Part shown: piece after piece, positions 9,145 to 18,289 of the stretch
How the letters are laid out: each line of letters starts with the position of its first letter
Position numbering within the stretch: the stretch's first letter is position 1
NCBI GenBank assembly: GCA_035449085.1
Contig: DAOTKE010000001.1
Span: 1 to 64,000, forward strand
DNA: 64,000 nt
From: DUPH01 sp035449085
GTDB lineage: Bacteria > Verrucomicrobiota > Kiritimatiellia > RFP12 > UBA1067
Direction of reading: 5' to 3'
Made by a program: the position numbers and the translations under genes
Notes under the pieces: model-generated
What the model was told of the DNA's origin: nothing
Seen by the model: the letters and a program-made list of their open reading frames with translations, nothing else
Database searches by the model: none

Positions 9145-9624
9145 ATGTCTTTTGCGGGTGGACAGAGTGTGGCGGCGGCCGCCGGACCGGGATTACTGGT
9201 CGGGCGGTTTGACCACGCTTTGGACCCCAAGAAGCGGTTGACCGTGCCCTCGGGCTGGCGCGACCTGATGGGGTCACCGGCCTACGTGTATGTGTTTCCC
9301 GACCCGAATGAGCGGTGTCTGAACCTGATCCCTCCGGCAGAGATGGAGGGGCGGCTGGAGAAGTTGCGGCAGCGGTCGCTCTTCGACAAGCGCGCGGGCG
9401 AGGCGCTGAGGGTGTTCGGCGAGAATGCCGAGCAGGCGGTGCTGGACGTGCAGGGGCGGATCCGTATCCGGGATCGGCTGCTCGCCTTTGCCGGGCTGAG
9501 CAGCAAGGTGGTGATGATCGGCGCGATGAACCGTGTCCAGATCTGGTCGCCTGAATTGCGGCCGGAATCGGAGACGGTGGATCAGGCGGCATTGGCCGCC
9601 GCGTGCGAGACCCTGGAGTTCTAG
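9145..9624 (+). CDS. mraZ: Transcriptional regulator MraZ
   Basis: A 159-residue protein from the ATG at 9145. Translation could also open at a TTG at 9100, but that lies in the -35 box, so the later start is preferred. Two MraZ/AbrB-like halves are visible: GRFDHALDPKKRLTVPSGWR near residues 20-40, and VLDVQGRIRIRDRLLAFAG followed by VVMIGAMNRVQIWSP near 100-135. The duplicated D..GR/KR.x.P/R motifs are the DNA-contact loops of the family. MraZ forms a ring and represses the division and wall cluster it heads. The first gene of the run mraZ-rsmH-ftsL-ftsI-murE-murF-murD-ftsW. Confidence 0.93.
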   Translation: MSFAGGQSVAAAAGPGLLVGRFDHALDPKKRLTVPSGWRDLMGSPAYVYVFPDPNERCLNLIPPAEMEGRLEKLRQRSLFDKRAGEALRVFGENAEQAVLDVQGRIRIRDRLLAFAGLSSKVVMIGAMNRVQIWSPELRPESETVDQAALAAACETLEF

Positions 9625-9768
9625 CGGCGTCCGGCGGATGCCGGCGTGTGTTGACAAGTGATTTGGATCGCGGGCATGGCGTACCCGTCCGGAGGACGGA
9701 CGCGTGTTCCAGGCGGGGCCGTTCTGCCGCGCGATCATTGTTTGGAATGGATTCAGTCTGGAGGGACG

Positions 9769-10719
9769 ATGCACCTGCCGGTGTTGCTGCAGGAGACGAT
9801 GGACGCCCTGGCGGTGGTTCCCGGCGGCAGCTACATCGACGGAACACTCGGCGGTGCGGGCCACGCGGCGGAGATCCTGAGACGCGCGGGACCGGCCGGA
9901 CGGTTGCTGGGGATCGACAAGGACGTGTCGGCCCTGGAGCGTTCGGCGGCGCGGCTGTCGGTGTTGTCTGGCGAGAAGGTGTTGGCGCACGGGGCTCATG
10001 GCGAGCTGCGGCGCCTGGCCGAGGCGAACGGGTTTGCGGCAGTGGACGGCGTGCTGTTGGACCTGGGCGTGTCATCCGATCAGCTCGACACGCCCGGGCG
10101 GGGGTTCAGCTTCCGGTTTGACGGACCCCTGGACATGCGCATGGATACGACTCGGGGGGAGTCGGCGGCCGACCTGCTGGCAAGGCTGGACGTGCAGTCC
10201 CTTGCAGACGTTTTTTGGAGGCTCGGCGAGGAGTCGCGCGCGCGGCGCATCGCGCAGGCGATCGTACACGCGCAGCGTCAGTCGCCGATCATGACGACCG
10301 GTCGGCTGGCGCAGGTGGTGGCGGATGCCGTGGGCGGACGCAGCGGGCCGCGGCATCCGGCGACGCGCGTGTTTCAGGCGTTGCGCATGGCGGTGAACCG
10401 GGAGCTGGAGGATTTGGAACAGGCGCTGGAGGACGGGTTGCAGCTCCTCAAGCCGGGCGGACGCATGGCGGTGATCACGTTTGAGAGCATCACCGACCGC
10501 CTGGTCAAGCAGCGGTTTGCGGCGCATGCGGGGCGTTGGGTCTCCCTGCAGCAGGGCGGCGAGCGCTGGGAAGGCGAGGAGCCGGCTGTGACGCGGGTGA
10601 CGCGACACCCGGTGGAGGCGGGGCCCGAAGAGTTGGCGGCCAATCCCCGGGCGCGCTCGGCGAAATTGAGGGTCGTGCAGCGTTGCGAGACGCCGGTGCG
10701 CGGCGGAACGAAAGTGTGA
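9769..10719 (+). CDS. rsmH: 16S rRNA (cytosine(1402)-N(4))-methyltransferase RsmH (MraW)
   Basis: A 316-residue protein from the ATG at 9769, which follows GGAGG at a good distance; longer in-frame starts upstream lack homology. The family N-terminus MHLPVLLQETMDAL, the SAM site YIDGTLGGAGHAAEIL, GIDKDVSAL, the substrate loop LLDLGVSSDQLDTPGRGFSF and the domain DGPLDMRMD are all present, as is the helical part (FWRLGEESRARRIAQAI, FQALRMAVNRELEDLEQAL) and the C-terminal ARSAKLRVVQR. It methylates N4 of C1402 in the ribosomal P site using S-adenosylmethionine. It is cytoplasmic and lies in its usual place after mraZ. Confidence 0.97.
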   Translation: MHLPVLLQETMDALAVVPGGSYIDGTLGGAGHAAEILRRAGPAGRLLGIDKDVSALERSAARLSVLSGEKVLAHGAHGELRRLAEANGFAAVDGVLLDLGVSSDQLDTPGRGFSFRFDGPLDMRMDTTRGESAADLLARLDVQSLADVFWRLGEESRARRIAQAIVHAQRQSPIMTTGRLAQVVADAVGGRSGPRHPATRVFQALRMAVNRELEDLEQALEDGLQLLKPGGRMAVITFESITDRLVKQRFAAHAGRWVSLQQGGERWEGEEPAVTRVTRHPVEAGPEELAANPRARSAKLRVVQRCETPVRGGTKV

Positions 10720-10768
10720 CGGACAAACGATTGGATGGAATGAACCACAGCCCACAGGAGGGTGTGCG

Positions 10769-11161
10769 ATGAGAAGGAATCGAAAAAAACAGGTGCATAC
10801 GAAGGTGGTCCCCCGTTCGGTGGTCGGCATTTTTGTGCTGATGATCGGGCTGGCGCTGCTGTATTGGATGATGGATTCTAAATGCGACATGGACGGTCAG
10901 GAGATCCGCAAATACGAGCAGAAGCTGCAGGCGCTGGAAGCCGAATACGTGCGTGAAGAGGCGCGCTGGAACGAAAGAAACACGCCGGAGAAATTGGAAG
11001 AGGCGATGTTGCAGCATGGGATTGCCATGTCCTACCCGACTGCGGATCAGATCGTACGGATGGACGCGTCGGGGGTGCCGGTTCCGGGCCAACTCTCGAT
11101 CGCCCGTTTCAAGCGTAGCCAGAGTGCGACAGAGCGTGTGGTCAAAGCAGTGCCGAAATAG
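10769..11161 (+). CDS. ftsL: FtsL-like division protein
   Basis: A 130-residue single-pass protein: a basic cytoplasmic start (MRRNRKKQVHTKVVPR), one membrane helix near residues 18-35 (SVVGIFVLMIGLALLYWMM) and a periplasmic coiled coil near 45-75 (IRKYEQKLQALEAEYVREEA). FtsL proteins are poorly conserved, so the call relies on size, topology and the position between rsmH and ftsI, where ftsL normally sits. It would form the FtsLB-type scaffold that activates FtsW/FtsI. GGAGG lies upstream of the ATG. An N-terminal Arg-rich tail and a C-terminal charged tail of about 40 residues after the coiled coil are as in some other FtsL members. Confidence 0.72.
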   Translation: MRRNRKKQVHTKVVPRSVVGIFVLMIGLALLYWMMDSKCDMDGQEIRKYEQKLQALEAEYVREEARWNERNTPEKLEEAMLQHGIAMSYPTADQIVRMDASGVPVPGQLSIARFKRSQSATERVVKAVPK

Positions 11162-11185
11162 TGCGGCGGAAGGTGACGTCGCGCC

Positions 11186-12895
11186 ATGCATGACCGCGGC
11201 ATACAGATTCGCATCTGGCTGATTGCCCTGTCGCTGTTTTTGGCGTTTTGTGGTCTCGGGGCCAAGCTCTGTTATTTGCACCTTTCGAACCACTCAAAGG
11301 TGACAGGACGCGAATACAAGCGCGTCCTGCTGGGCTTGCGCGGCGGGATTTACGACTGCAACGGCAAGCAGTACCCCATGGCGGTCAGTCTGCCGGCACG
11401 CCTCTTCTATCTGGACCCGAAAGCGGTCAAGAAAGAGCACGACGTGAACCACATCGCGCGGACGGTGGCACAGCAACTGGATCTCTCCGAAGAGCATGTG
11501 CTGGCCCAGTTCAAACGCACGGATTCGCGGTATATCAAGCTCGGGATCAGCCTGGAAGACAGCGTGTTTGCGGCGCTGTCCGACGAGAAGACGATCAGTG
11601 GCGTCGCCTCTGAGGAGATTGTCATCCGCCGTTATCCTCAAGGCAGGCGCATGTCGCATGTGCTGGGCTTCGTGAACAACATGGGTGTGGGCGGTGCCGG
11701 CATCGAACAGCAGTTCAACAGCTACCTGACAGGGACGCCCGGTCTGATCGAGGGCGAGAAGGACGCCGGGCGCCGCGAGATTTTCAGCCGCCGCAAAATC
11801 TATGTGCCGCCCATTCCTGGCTCGGACATCTTTCTGACGCTCGATCACCGCATCCAGTATGAGGTGGAACGTGCCATCCAGGAGGTGGTCGAGAAGTTTG
11901 ACGCGCTTTCGGCATGGGCCATCGTGCAGCACGTCAGCACCGGTAAAATTCTGGCGATGGCCTCCTATCCGGATTTCGAACCCGAGAACTACACGGAAAC
12001 CACGATGGACGTCTGGCGCAACAATGCGCTGGCGATCGTTTATGAGCCGGGCTCGATCATGAAAGCGGTGACGGTGTCGGCTATCCTCAATGAAAGGATT
12101 GCCACGCCAGAGTCCGAATATGAAGTCGGCGAGGGGGTGTGGTTCTATGCCGGCAAGCCGCTTCGCGATCATGTTTATGGCCGCGTGACAGTGAGCACGG
12201 CGCTCAAGAAATCCAGCAACATCGCCTGCGCGAAGATGGGCCTTCAGCTCGGCCCGCAAAGGCTGGAAAGTTATTTGCGGGCCTTCAACTTCGGCAGCAA
12301 GCTGGGCATCGAACTGCCGGGTGAAGAGAGCGGCATTCTGGGAAAGGCCAAGCACTGGGATAAGCTCAAGCCAACGCGTGTGCCGATCGGACAAGGCATC
12401 GCGGTGACAGGACTCCAGATGATCAATGCGTACTCCACCCTGGCCAATGACGGTCGCATGATGCGGCCGTACGTGGTGGATCGGATCGTGTCGCCCAGCG
12501 GCGAGGTCGTCATGCAGGCCAAGCCAGAGGTCATTGGCCGGCCGATCCGTCCCGAGGTGGCGCGTGCCGTGCGTAAGATGCTGATGGGCGTCACCGAAGA
12601 AGGGGGCACAGGCAAACGTGCTGCGGTCAGAGGTTTCTCCATCGGCGGTAAAACCGGCACGGCGCAGAAGGCGGTGCCGGGAGGATATTCGAGCACCGAC
12701 TATTACGCCTCTTTTGTGGGTTTCGTGCCGGCCAGCAAGCCGGTCTTCAGTGTTCTGGTCTCCGTCGAACGGCCGCGTCCTCAACATACCGGCGGCTTTG
12801 TGTCGGCGCCGGTCTTCGCGCGGATCGCCGCCGCCACCGCGCGGTATCTTGGGCTAGAGCCGGATCAGCCGACGGACGAGGATGAGCCCGAATGA
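11186..12895 (+). CDS. ftsI: Septal peptidoglycan transpeptidase FtsI (PBP3)
   Basis: A 569-residue class B penicillin-binding protein. A membrane helix (WLIALSLFLAFCGLGAKLCY, near residues 10-30) is followed by the pedestal domain (RGGIYDCNGKQYPMAVSLPA, VLGFVNNMGVGGAGIEQQFN) and the transpeptidase domain with SxxK at Ser290 (EPGSIMKA), SxN at 343-345 (KKSSNIACA) and KTG at 489-491 (GGKTGTAQ). All catalytic motifs are intact. It cross-links septal glycan together with FtsW, encoded at the end of the cluster. No PASTA domain is present. It begins 24 bases after ftsL. Confidence 0.95.
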   Translation: MHDRGIQIRIWLIALSLFLAFCGLGAKLCYLHLSNHSKVTGREYKRVLLGLRGGIYDCNGKQYPMAVSLPARLFYLDPKAVKKEHDVNHIARTVAQQLDLSEEHVLAQFKRTDSRYIKLGISLEDSVFAALSDEKTISGVASEEIVIRRYPQGRRMSHVLGFVNNMGVGGAGIEQQFNSYLTGTPGLIEGEKDAGRREIFSRRKIYVPPIPGSDIFLTLDHRIQYEVERAIQEVVEKFDALSAWAIVQHVSTGKILAMASYPDFEPENYTETTMDVWRNNALAIVYEPGSIMKAVTVSAILNERIATPESEYEVGEGVWFYAGKPLRDHVYGRVTVSTALKKSSNIACAKMGLQLGPQRLESYLRAFNFGSKLGIELPGEESGILGKAKHWDKLKPTRVPIGQGIAVTGLQMINAYSTLANDGRMMRPYVVDRIVSPSGEVVMQAKPEVIGRPIRPEVARAVRKMLMGVTEEGGTGKRAAVRGFSIGGKTGTAQKAVPGGYSSTDYYASFVGFVPASKPVFSVLVSVERPRPQHTGGFVSAPVFARIAAATARYLGLEPDQPTDEDEPE

Positions 12896-12937
12896 ATGGG
12901 CGCGGCCGTAACTCTGTCTGCAGAAGAAAGGCATTTG

Positions 12938-14437
12938 ATGAACTTAATGGAAATCCGGGAGTTGCTCCCGTTTTTGAAGGGGAAGCCACCCGCGCTGGCC
13001 TTCAGCGGTGTGCAGTGCGATTCGCGGCGAATCAGGCCGGGTGACCTTTTTGTCGCGCTGAGCGGAAGCCGCGACGATGGTGCGCGTTATGCCGCCGCCG
13101 CGTTGGCCAAGGGTGCCGTCGCGGTGTTGGCGCAGGCACCGCTGCGGGAGGTGCCCTCCAAACAGATGGTTGTGGTCAACGATGCCCGCGGCGCGTTGGC
13201 TGGCCTCGCGGCTGCGGTCAATGGCTACCCTTCTCGGGCGCTCCGCGTGTATGGCGTTACCGGCACGAACGGCAAGACCACCACAGTCTGGCTGCTGCGC
13301 GAACTGTTGCACGCCGCCGGCCACACGCCCGGCTTGCTCTCCACCGTGCAGGTCGAGTACGGCGGCCGCACGATCCCGGCCACGCGCACTACGCCCGACG
13401 CTTGCGAACTGCAAGGTCTGCTGGCCGCAATGCGGAGCACCGGTTGCGACTCGGCGGTGATGGAGGTCTCTTCCCATGCGTTGGATCAGCAGCGCACGGC
13501 ATGCCTGTGTTTTGAGGCCGCCGCCTTCACCAACCTCTCGCAGGATCACCTCGATTACCACGGCACGATGGAGGCCTATTTCCAGACCAAGCAGCGTCTG
13601 TTCGCGCAGCTTGCGCAAGATCATCCCGGCGCGGCCGCGGTCTGTTGCCTCGATGAGGGACCGGGCTACGGCGCGCGCATGGCCGCGTACATCGCGACGT
13701 TGCCGCTGCGTTTGGTCACCTGCGGCTTCCCGCCGGGAGCCGATCTGCGCGCCGAGGCGGTGTCGGTGACGCCGGACGGCAGCCGCTTCACGCTGGTCAC
13801 GCCGGATGGCGCCCGCCGCGAGCTGTGCGTTCATCTGGCCGGCCGCTACAACATCGCCAACATGCTGTGCGCGGCGGGACTCGCGCTCGATGCGGGTGTC
13901 CCGCTCGACACGGTGGCCGCGACGCTGGAGCAGGCGCGCCCGCAGTGGGGTCGTCTCGAGCGCGTGCGCACGGATTGGCCCGCCGCTGTGTTCGTGGATT
14001 ACGCGCACACTGACGACGCGCTGCGCAACGTGCTCACGACGTTGCGCGAAATCACGCGCGGGCGGCTGACCGTCGTCTTCGGGTGCGGCGGAAACCGCGA
14101 CCGCACGAAACGTCCGTTGATGGGGCGCGTCTGCGCCGAACTCGCCGATCGGCTGGTGGTGACCTCCGACAACCCGCGCGGTGAGGAACCGATGGCGATC
14201 ATCAACCAGATTCTGGAAGGGGTGCCGGCAGGGACGGCGATGGCTGTCGAGCCCGACCGCCGGGCGGCCATCCGGCTGGTGCTGGCCGAGGCCGGGCCTG
14301 ACGACGTGGTGCTCGTCGCGGGCAAGGGTCACGAACCGTTTCAGGAACTCGCGGATCGTACCGTGCCGTTCGACGACCGTCAGGTTGTGGCGGAGGAGGC
14401 GAGTCAGTTAGCCGCAGCGCATCGTCAGTCCCGGTAG
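12938..14437 (+). CDS. murE: UDP-MurNAc-tripeptide synthetase MurE (meso-diaminopimelate type)
   Basis: A 499-residue ligase. The frame is open from an ATG at 12896 directly after ftsI, but the ATG at 12938 is preferred because AGAAAGG precedes it and the family N-terminus (MEIRELLPFLKG) follows at once. The N-terminal domain has FSGVQCDSRRIRPGDLFVAL; the ATP site is GTNGKTTT near 109-116; the carbamylated-lysine region (TTPDACELQGLLAAM) and VFGCGGNRDRTKRP are present. The motif DNPRGEEP near 411-418 is the one associated with addition of meso-diaminopimelate rather than lysine, so a Gram-negative-type peptide is predicted. It acts in the cytoplasm. Confidence 0.95.
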   Translation: MNLMEIRELLPFLKGKPPALAFSGVQCDSRRIRPGDLFVALSGSRDDGARYAAAALAKGAVAVLAQAPLREVPSKQMVVVNDARGALAGLAAAVNGYPSRALRVYGVTGTNGKTTTVWLLRELLHAAGHTPGLLSTVQVEYGGRTIPATRTTPDACELQGLLAAMRSTGCDSAVMEVSSHALDQQRTACLCFEAAAFTNLSQDHLDYHGTMEAYFQTKQRLFAQLAQDHPGAAAVCCLDEGPGYGARMAAYIATLPLRLVTCGFPPGADLRAEAVSVTPDGSRFTLVTPDGARRELCVHLAGRYNIANMLCAAGLALDAGVPLDTVAATLEQARPQWGRLERVRTDWPAAVFVDYAHTDDALRNVLTTLREITRGRLTVVFGCGGNRDRTKRPLMGRVCAELADRLVVTSDNPRGEEPMAIINQILEGVPAGTAMAVEPDRRAAIRLVLAEAGPDDVVLVAGKGHEPFQELADRTVPFDDRQVVAEEASQLAAAHRQSR

Positions 14438-14473
14438 TACCGGCAGTTCCGGATATCCAAAGCGGGTGCAAGC

Positions 14474-15868
14474 ATGTCAAACAGTCAACCACAGGTCTTT
14501 GACGCGGCGGCCTTTGCGGCGTGGGCGGGCGGCGAGGCACAGGCGTTGCCGCCAACCTTTTGCGGCGTGACGCAGGACACGCGGCAGGTGACGCCGGGCT
14601 GTCTTTATGTCGCGCTGCGCGGTGAGCGTTTCGACGGCCACGATTTTGTCGCGCAGGGCTTTGAGAAGGGGGCGGCGGCGGCGCTGGTGGAGCGGGCCTG
14701 GCAGGCCCCGGCGGAGGCCGCCGGATGGCCGTTGATCCGCGTGGCCGACACGCGGCGCGCGCTGGCCGATGCGGCCCGCGCTTGGCGGCTGCGGCAGCAG
14801 GCGCGTGTTGTGGGGATCACCGGCAGTTCCGGCAAAACGACCGTCAAAGAGATGACGGCGGCGCTCTGCGGCGGCGGGGGTGCGGTCTGTGCCACACGCG
14901 GCAACTTGAACAACGACATTGGGCTGCCGTTGAGCCTGCTGACGTTGGGCGCCGGGACGATGTATGGCATTTTCGAGGCCGGCACCAACCATCCGGGTGA
15001 AATCGCGGCGTTGGCCGATGTGATGCGTCCCGACATCGCGCTGATCTCCAGCATCGGCTCCGCGCACATTGAGCATTTCGGCTCACAGGAGGCGATCGCG
15101 TTGGAAAAGGGCGAGTTGTTGCGTGCGTTGCCTGCCGACGGTGCGGCGGTGCTCAGTCTTGAGACCGCCTGCGCGGATCGGTTGATCGCCTGTTCGGCGG
15201 CGCCGGTCGTGACGACCTCGCTGGTGACGCGCGCGGCGGATTATTTTGGTGAACCGTTGGATCTGTGGACGGGTCGCGTCCGGATCACGGAGCGTGCGAC
15301 CGGCGAACAGATCGAGCTGTGTTGCGGGTTGCCCGGTGAGCACAACGCCTCGAACCTGTTGCTCGCGTTCGCTGCGGCGCGCACGGCCGGTGTGCCGGCG
15401 GCCGCGGCGGCGGCGGGACTCGCCAATCTGGTTCTTCCCGGTATGCGTTGGTCCGTGAGTGAGCGGGGGGGCGTCACGGTGGTGAATGACGCCTACAACG
15501 CCAATCCGCAGAGCATGCGCGCCGTGCTGCGCACCTTCATGCAGATGCCGTGCAACGGCCGACGGATCGCGGTGCTGGGCGACATGCTGGAACTGGGTGA
15601 ACATACCGAGACGCTGCATCGCGAACTGGGGCGTGAGGTTGCGGCGTTGGCACCGGACGAAGTGATCGGCGTCGGCCCTGACACGTCGCGCTATATGGCG
15701 GACGAGGCGGTGATGCATGGGTATCCGGCGGCACGGATGACGTGCTGTGCGGACGCTGTGGCGGCGGCGGCGGTCGTGAGGGCGCGGGTGCGCGTCGGGG
15801 ATAGCGTGTTGCTGAAAGCGTCGCGCGGGATGCGATTGGAGCAGGTGCTGGATGCATGGACCGTATGA
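14474..15868 (+). CDS. murF: UDP-MurNAc-tripeptide-D-Ala-D-Ala ligase MurF
   Basis: A 464-residue Mur ligase. The N-terminal domain shows FCGVTQDTRQVTPGCLYVAL and GERFDGHDFVAQGFEKGAAA; the ATP site GITGSSGKTTVKEMTA lies near 115-130; ATRGNLNNDIGLPLSLL, FEAGTNHPGEIAALA and the C-terminal VVNDAYNANPQSMRAVL and LGDMLELGEHTETLHRE are family hallmarks. It adds D-Ala-D-Ala to the MurE product. It starts 36 bases after murE and overlaps murD by 17 bases, consistent with co-translation. In most clusters mraY would follow here, but it does not. Confidence 0.96.
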   Translation: MSNSQPQVFDAAAFAAWAGGEAQALPPTFCGVTQDTRQVTPGCLYVALRGERFDGHDFVAQGFEKGAAAALVERAWQAPAEAAGWPLIRVADTRRALADAARAWRLRQQARVVGITGSSGKTTVKEMTAALCGGGGAVCATRGNLNNDIGLPLSLLTLGAGTMYGIFEAGTNHPGEIAALADVMRPDIALISSIGSAHIEHFGSQEAIALEKGELLRALPADGAAVLSLETACADRLIACSAAPVVTTSLVTRAADYFGEPLDLWTGRVRITERATGEQIELCCGLPGEHNASNLLLAFAAARTAGVPAAAAAAGLANLVLPGMRWSVSERGGVTVVNDAYNANPQSMRAVLRTFMQMPCNGRRIAVLGDMLELGEHTETLHRELGREVAALAPDEVIGVGPDTSRYMADEAVMHGYPAARMTCCADAVAAAAVVRARVRVGDSVLLKASRGMRLEQVLDAWTV

Positions 15869-17243
15869 TCAGGTGAATGCGCTCGTATTGGGCGCCGGGG
15901 CCAGCGGCGAGGCGGCGGCGCGGTTGCTGGCCGCGCGCGGCGGACATGTGCAGGTGCTGGATGAGGGCGACGGCGTGGCTTGCGCTGATGCGGCAGGACG
16001 GTTACGCGATGCCGGGATCACCGTGCGCTTCGGTGCTGGCGAATTGCCGGACGGACCGTCTGACGTGTGCGTCACAAGTCCGGGATTTGCCATGCGGCAC
16101 CCTTGGATCGCAGCGTGTCGCGTGCGCGGTATTCCCGTGATCTCAGAGCTTGAACTGGGCGCATGCTATTGGCCGGGACGCATCTTGGCCGTGACCGGCA
16201 GTAAGGGCAAAAGCTCTCTGGTCAAGCTTTGCGCGGACACGTTCAACGGTGCGGGCGTGACGGCGTCACCGGCCGGCAACTACGGGATCCCGCTCAGCAG
16301 ATTGGCGTTGGAGCGGCCAGAGTTGCGCTGGGCGGTGACGGAGGTCAGTTCGTTCCAGATGGAGCACACGCGGACGTTCAGTCCGGATCTTGCGGTTCTG
16401 CTGAATCTTCAGGCGGATCACCTCGACCGTCATGCTGACATGGCTGAGTACAAGGCGCTCAAATTGGCGGTGTTTGCGGCGATGCGTCCGGGCGGAGTCG
16501 CGTTGCTGCCGGCAGGGCTGTGGCATGAAGGACGCATTCCGGAGGGTGTCAAGCTGTTGCGCTTCGGGACGGACGCGGCCTGTGACTGGACCTACGAAGA
16601 CCATATTGTGACGGGAACATTTGAGGGTCGGGTCTGCAAGGTCGGGTTGCGTGGGAGCTGGTTTGACAATCCCGTCTTGGGTGTGGCCGCTGCCGCCGGT
16701 GTGGCGGCGCTGCTCCACGCGGGATTGGACGGTGAGCAGATTGCGGCCGGCCTGGCCGGGTTCGAACCGCTGGCCCACCGCATGCAGACGGTTGCCGTCA
16801 GCAGTCGGGGGGTTCGGTATGTCGATGACTCCAAGGCCACCAGTCTTTCGGCAACCGCTGCTGCGCTGCGGATGGCGCAGGGGCCGGTGCGTCTGATCGC
16901 GGGCGGGCTTCTCAAAGAAAAAGAGCTGGGCTGGGTAAAAGAGTTACTGACACAAACAACAAAAAAAGTGTATCTTATTGGGCAAAGCGCTGAGCAGATG
17001 TTTCAGGCGTGGTCAACGTCGGTTCCCTGTGAAGTTTGCGGTACACTCGATCAGGCTGTCGATGCCGCCCAGCGGGAAGCGCTACCAGGGGAAATCGTGC
17101 TGCTGTCGCCGGGAACAGCCAGCTTTGATCAATTTACCAGCTATCGGGAAAGAGGAGAACGTTTCACAGAACGGGTCCGTGCGGTTGCGGATCTTGATGT
17201 GCGTTTCTTTTCTGAGGGCAAGAAGGACAAGGAGACACAATGA
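15852..17243 (+). CDS. murD: UDP-MurNAc-L-alanine:D-glutamate ligase MurD
   Basis: A 463-residue ligase. The ATG at 15852 lies inside the end of murF and follows GGAGCAGGTG; a GTG at 15873 beyond the murF stop is an alternative. Seen are the Rossmann start ALVLGAGASGEAAARLL, an ATP site near 114-123 written TGSKGKSSLVKL (the family more often has TN in place of SK), TEVSSFQMEHTR, LNLQADHLDRH, and VDDSKATSLSATAAAL and LIAGGLLKEKEL in the C-terminal domain. The SK variant keeps the phosphate-binding Gly, Lys and Ser. It adds D-Glu to UDP-MurNAc-L-Ala. The stop overlaps the next start as ATGA. Confidence 0.94.
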   Translation: MHGPYDQVNALVLGAGASGEAAARLLAARGGHVQVLDEGDGVACADAAGRLRDAGITVRFGAGELPDGPSDVCVTSPGFAMRHPWIAACRVRGIPVISELELGACYWPGRILAVTGSKGKSSLVKLCADTFNGAGVTASPAGNYGIPLSRLALERPELRWAVTEVSSFQMEHTRTFSPDLAVLLNLQADHLDRHADMAEYKALKLAVFAAMRPGGVALLPAGLWHEGRIPEGVKLLRFGTDAACDWTYEDHIVTGTFEGRVCKVGLRGSWFDNPVLGVAAAAGVAALLHAGLDGEQIAAGLAGFEPLAHRMQTVAVSSRGVRYVDDSKATSLSATAAALRMAQGPVRLIAGGLLKEKELGWVKELLTQTTKKVYLIGQSAEQMFQAWSTSVPCEVCGTLDQAVDAAQREALPGEIVLLSPGTASFDQFTSYRERGERFTERVRAVADLDVRFFSEGKKDKETQ

Positions 17244-18274
17244 ATCGTCAAGTCATGCGTGTAGCAGCGGGTGCGAATTTGGTGGCGGGATGCCTCCTGC
17301 TGCAGGGGTGCGGTATGTTTGGGAAGCCCAAAGACCATACCGTGAGTGAAGTGCCGGACGGCGATCTGCCTCCGGTCGAGGTGCAGGCTTTAGAGCCGGT
17401 CGCGACGGTTGAACCGGCACCCGTGGTGGAAACGGCTCCCGTCGCTCTGCCGACCGTGCCGAGCACGACGCCCTACACGATTCAGAAGGGCGACACGATT
17501 TCCGCGGTGGCCTACAAGTACAATCTGCGCTGGCAGGATGTGGTGGCCGTCAACCCCGGAATCTCGCCGAACCGCCTGCGTGTCGGACAAGTCATCCAGC
17601 TCCCGGGCCAGGTGGATCTGAGCCAGGTGCGCGCGCTGCCGTCGACGACGCCGAAAGCTCACCGCGTGAGCGCACCCAAGGTGTCCGCGCCGAAGACGGC
17701 GAAGAGTGAGGTGTCGGGCCCTGCTATCACCTACGTGGTCAAGCCGGGCGATTCGCTCTCCGTGATCGCCCACCGGCATGGCGTTAAGGTGGCCGACATT
17801 CGTGCGGCAAACGGATTGAAGGGGGATAAGATTATTGTTGGTCAGAAACTGAAGATCGTGGGTGCGACCAAGACGCCCGCAGCGGCGCCTGCGACTGCGG
17901 CTTCCGCTGCCACCGCGCCGAAGATGGCTGCGCCCAAGGCCGCGACAAAGCCCCGTGCGGCCGTTGCGACGCCGCCGCCTGCTCCTGCTCCCGCGCCTGC
18001 GCCGGCCCCGGCTCCGGCTGTCACCGAAGCTGCCGCACCCGCCGCGCCGGTCGAGAGTGCGGCTGTGAAGGTGGAGACCGCAGCTCCCGCGCCGGTGCCT
18101 GCTCCGGCCGCCGAGCCGAATGTCCAGACCTACACGGTCAAGGAGGGCGAGGATCTGTATGCGGTCGCGATCCGCTGGGGGGTGAGCCCGAGCGATCTGA
18201 AGGCGCTGAATAACCTGACCGGTTCGGAGCTGAAGGCGGGCACCGTCCTGAAGATTCCCGGTGGCGTGAAATAG
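17240..18274 (+). CDS. LysM-domain lipoprotein inside the division cluster
   Basis: A 344-residue envelope protein. The N-terminus ends in a lipobox (LLLQGCGMFG, Cys near 28), so it is probably lipid-anchored. Three LysM domains follow: near 78-122 (YTIQKGDTISAVAYKYNL), 166-209 (YVVKPGDSLSVIAHRHGV) and 297-342 (YTVKEGEDLYAVAIRWGV). They are separated by Ala/Pro/Lys-rich linkers, one with a pure Pro-Ala run. There is no catalytic domain, so it probably binds peptidoglycan. Its ATG overlaps the murD stop, and ftsW starts 16 bases after it, so it is made with the division proteins; a role at the septum is inferred. It sits where this cluster usually has no gene. Confidence 0.87.
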   Translation: MNRQVMRVAAGANLVAGCLLLQGCGMFGKPKDHTVSEVPDGDLPPVEVQALEPVATVEPAPVVETAPVALPTVPSTTPYTIQKGDTISAVAYKYNLRWQDVVAVNPGISPNRLRVGQVIQLPGQVDLSQVRALPSTTPKAHRVSAPKVSAPKTAKSEVSGPAITYVVKPGDSLSVIAHRHGVKVADIRAANGLKGDKIIVGQKLKIVGATKTPAAAPATAASAATAPKMAAPKAATKPRAAVATPPPAPAPAPAPAPAPAVTEAAAPAAPVESAAVKVETAAPAPVPAPAAEPNVQTYTVKEGEDLYAVAIRWGVSPSDLKALNNLTGSELKAGTVLKIPGGVK

Positions 18275-18289
18275 CGAGAGGTCGAGGAC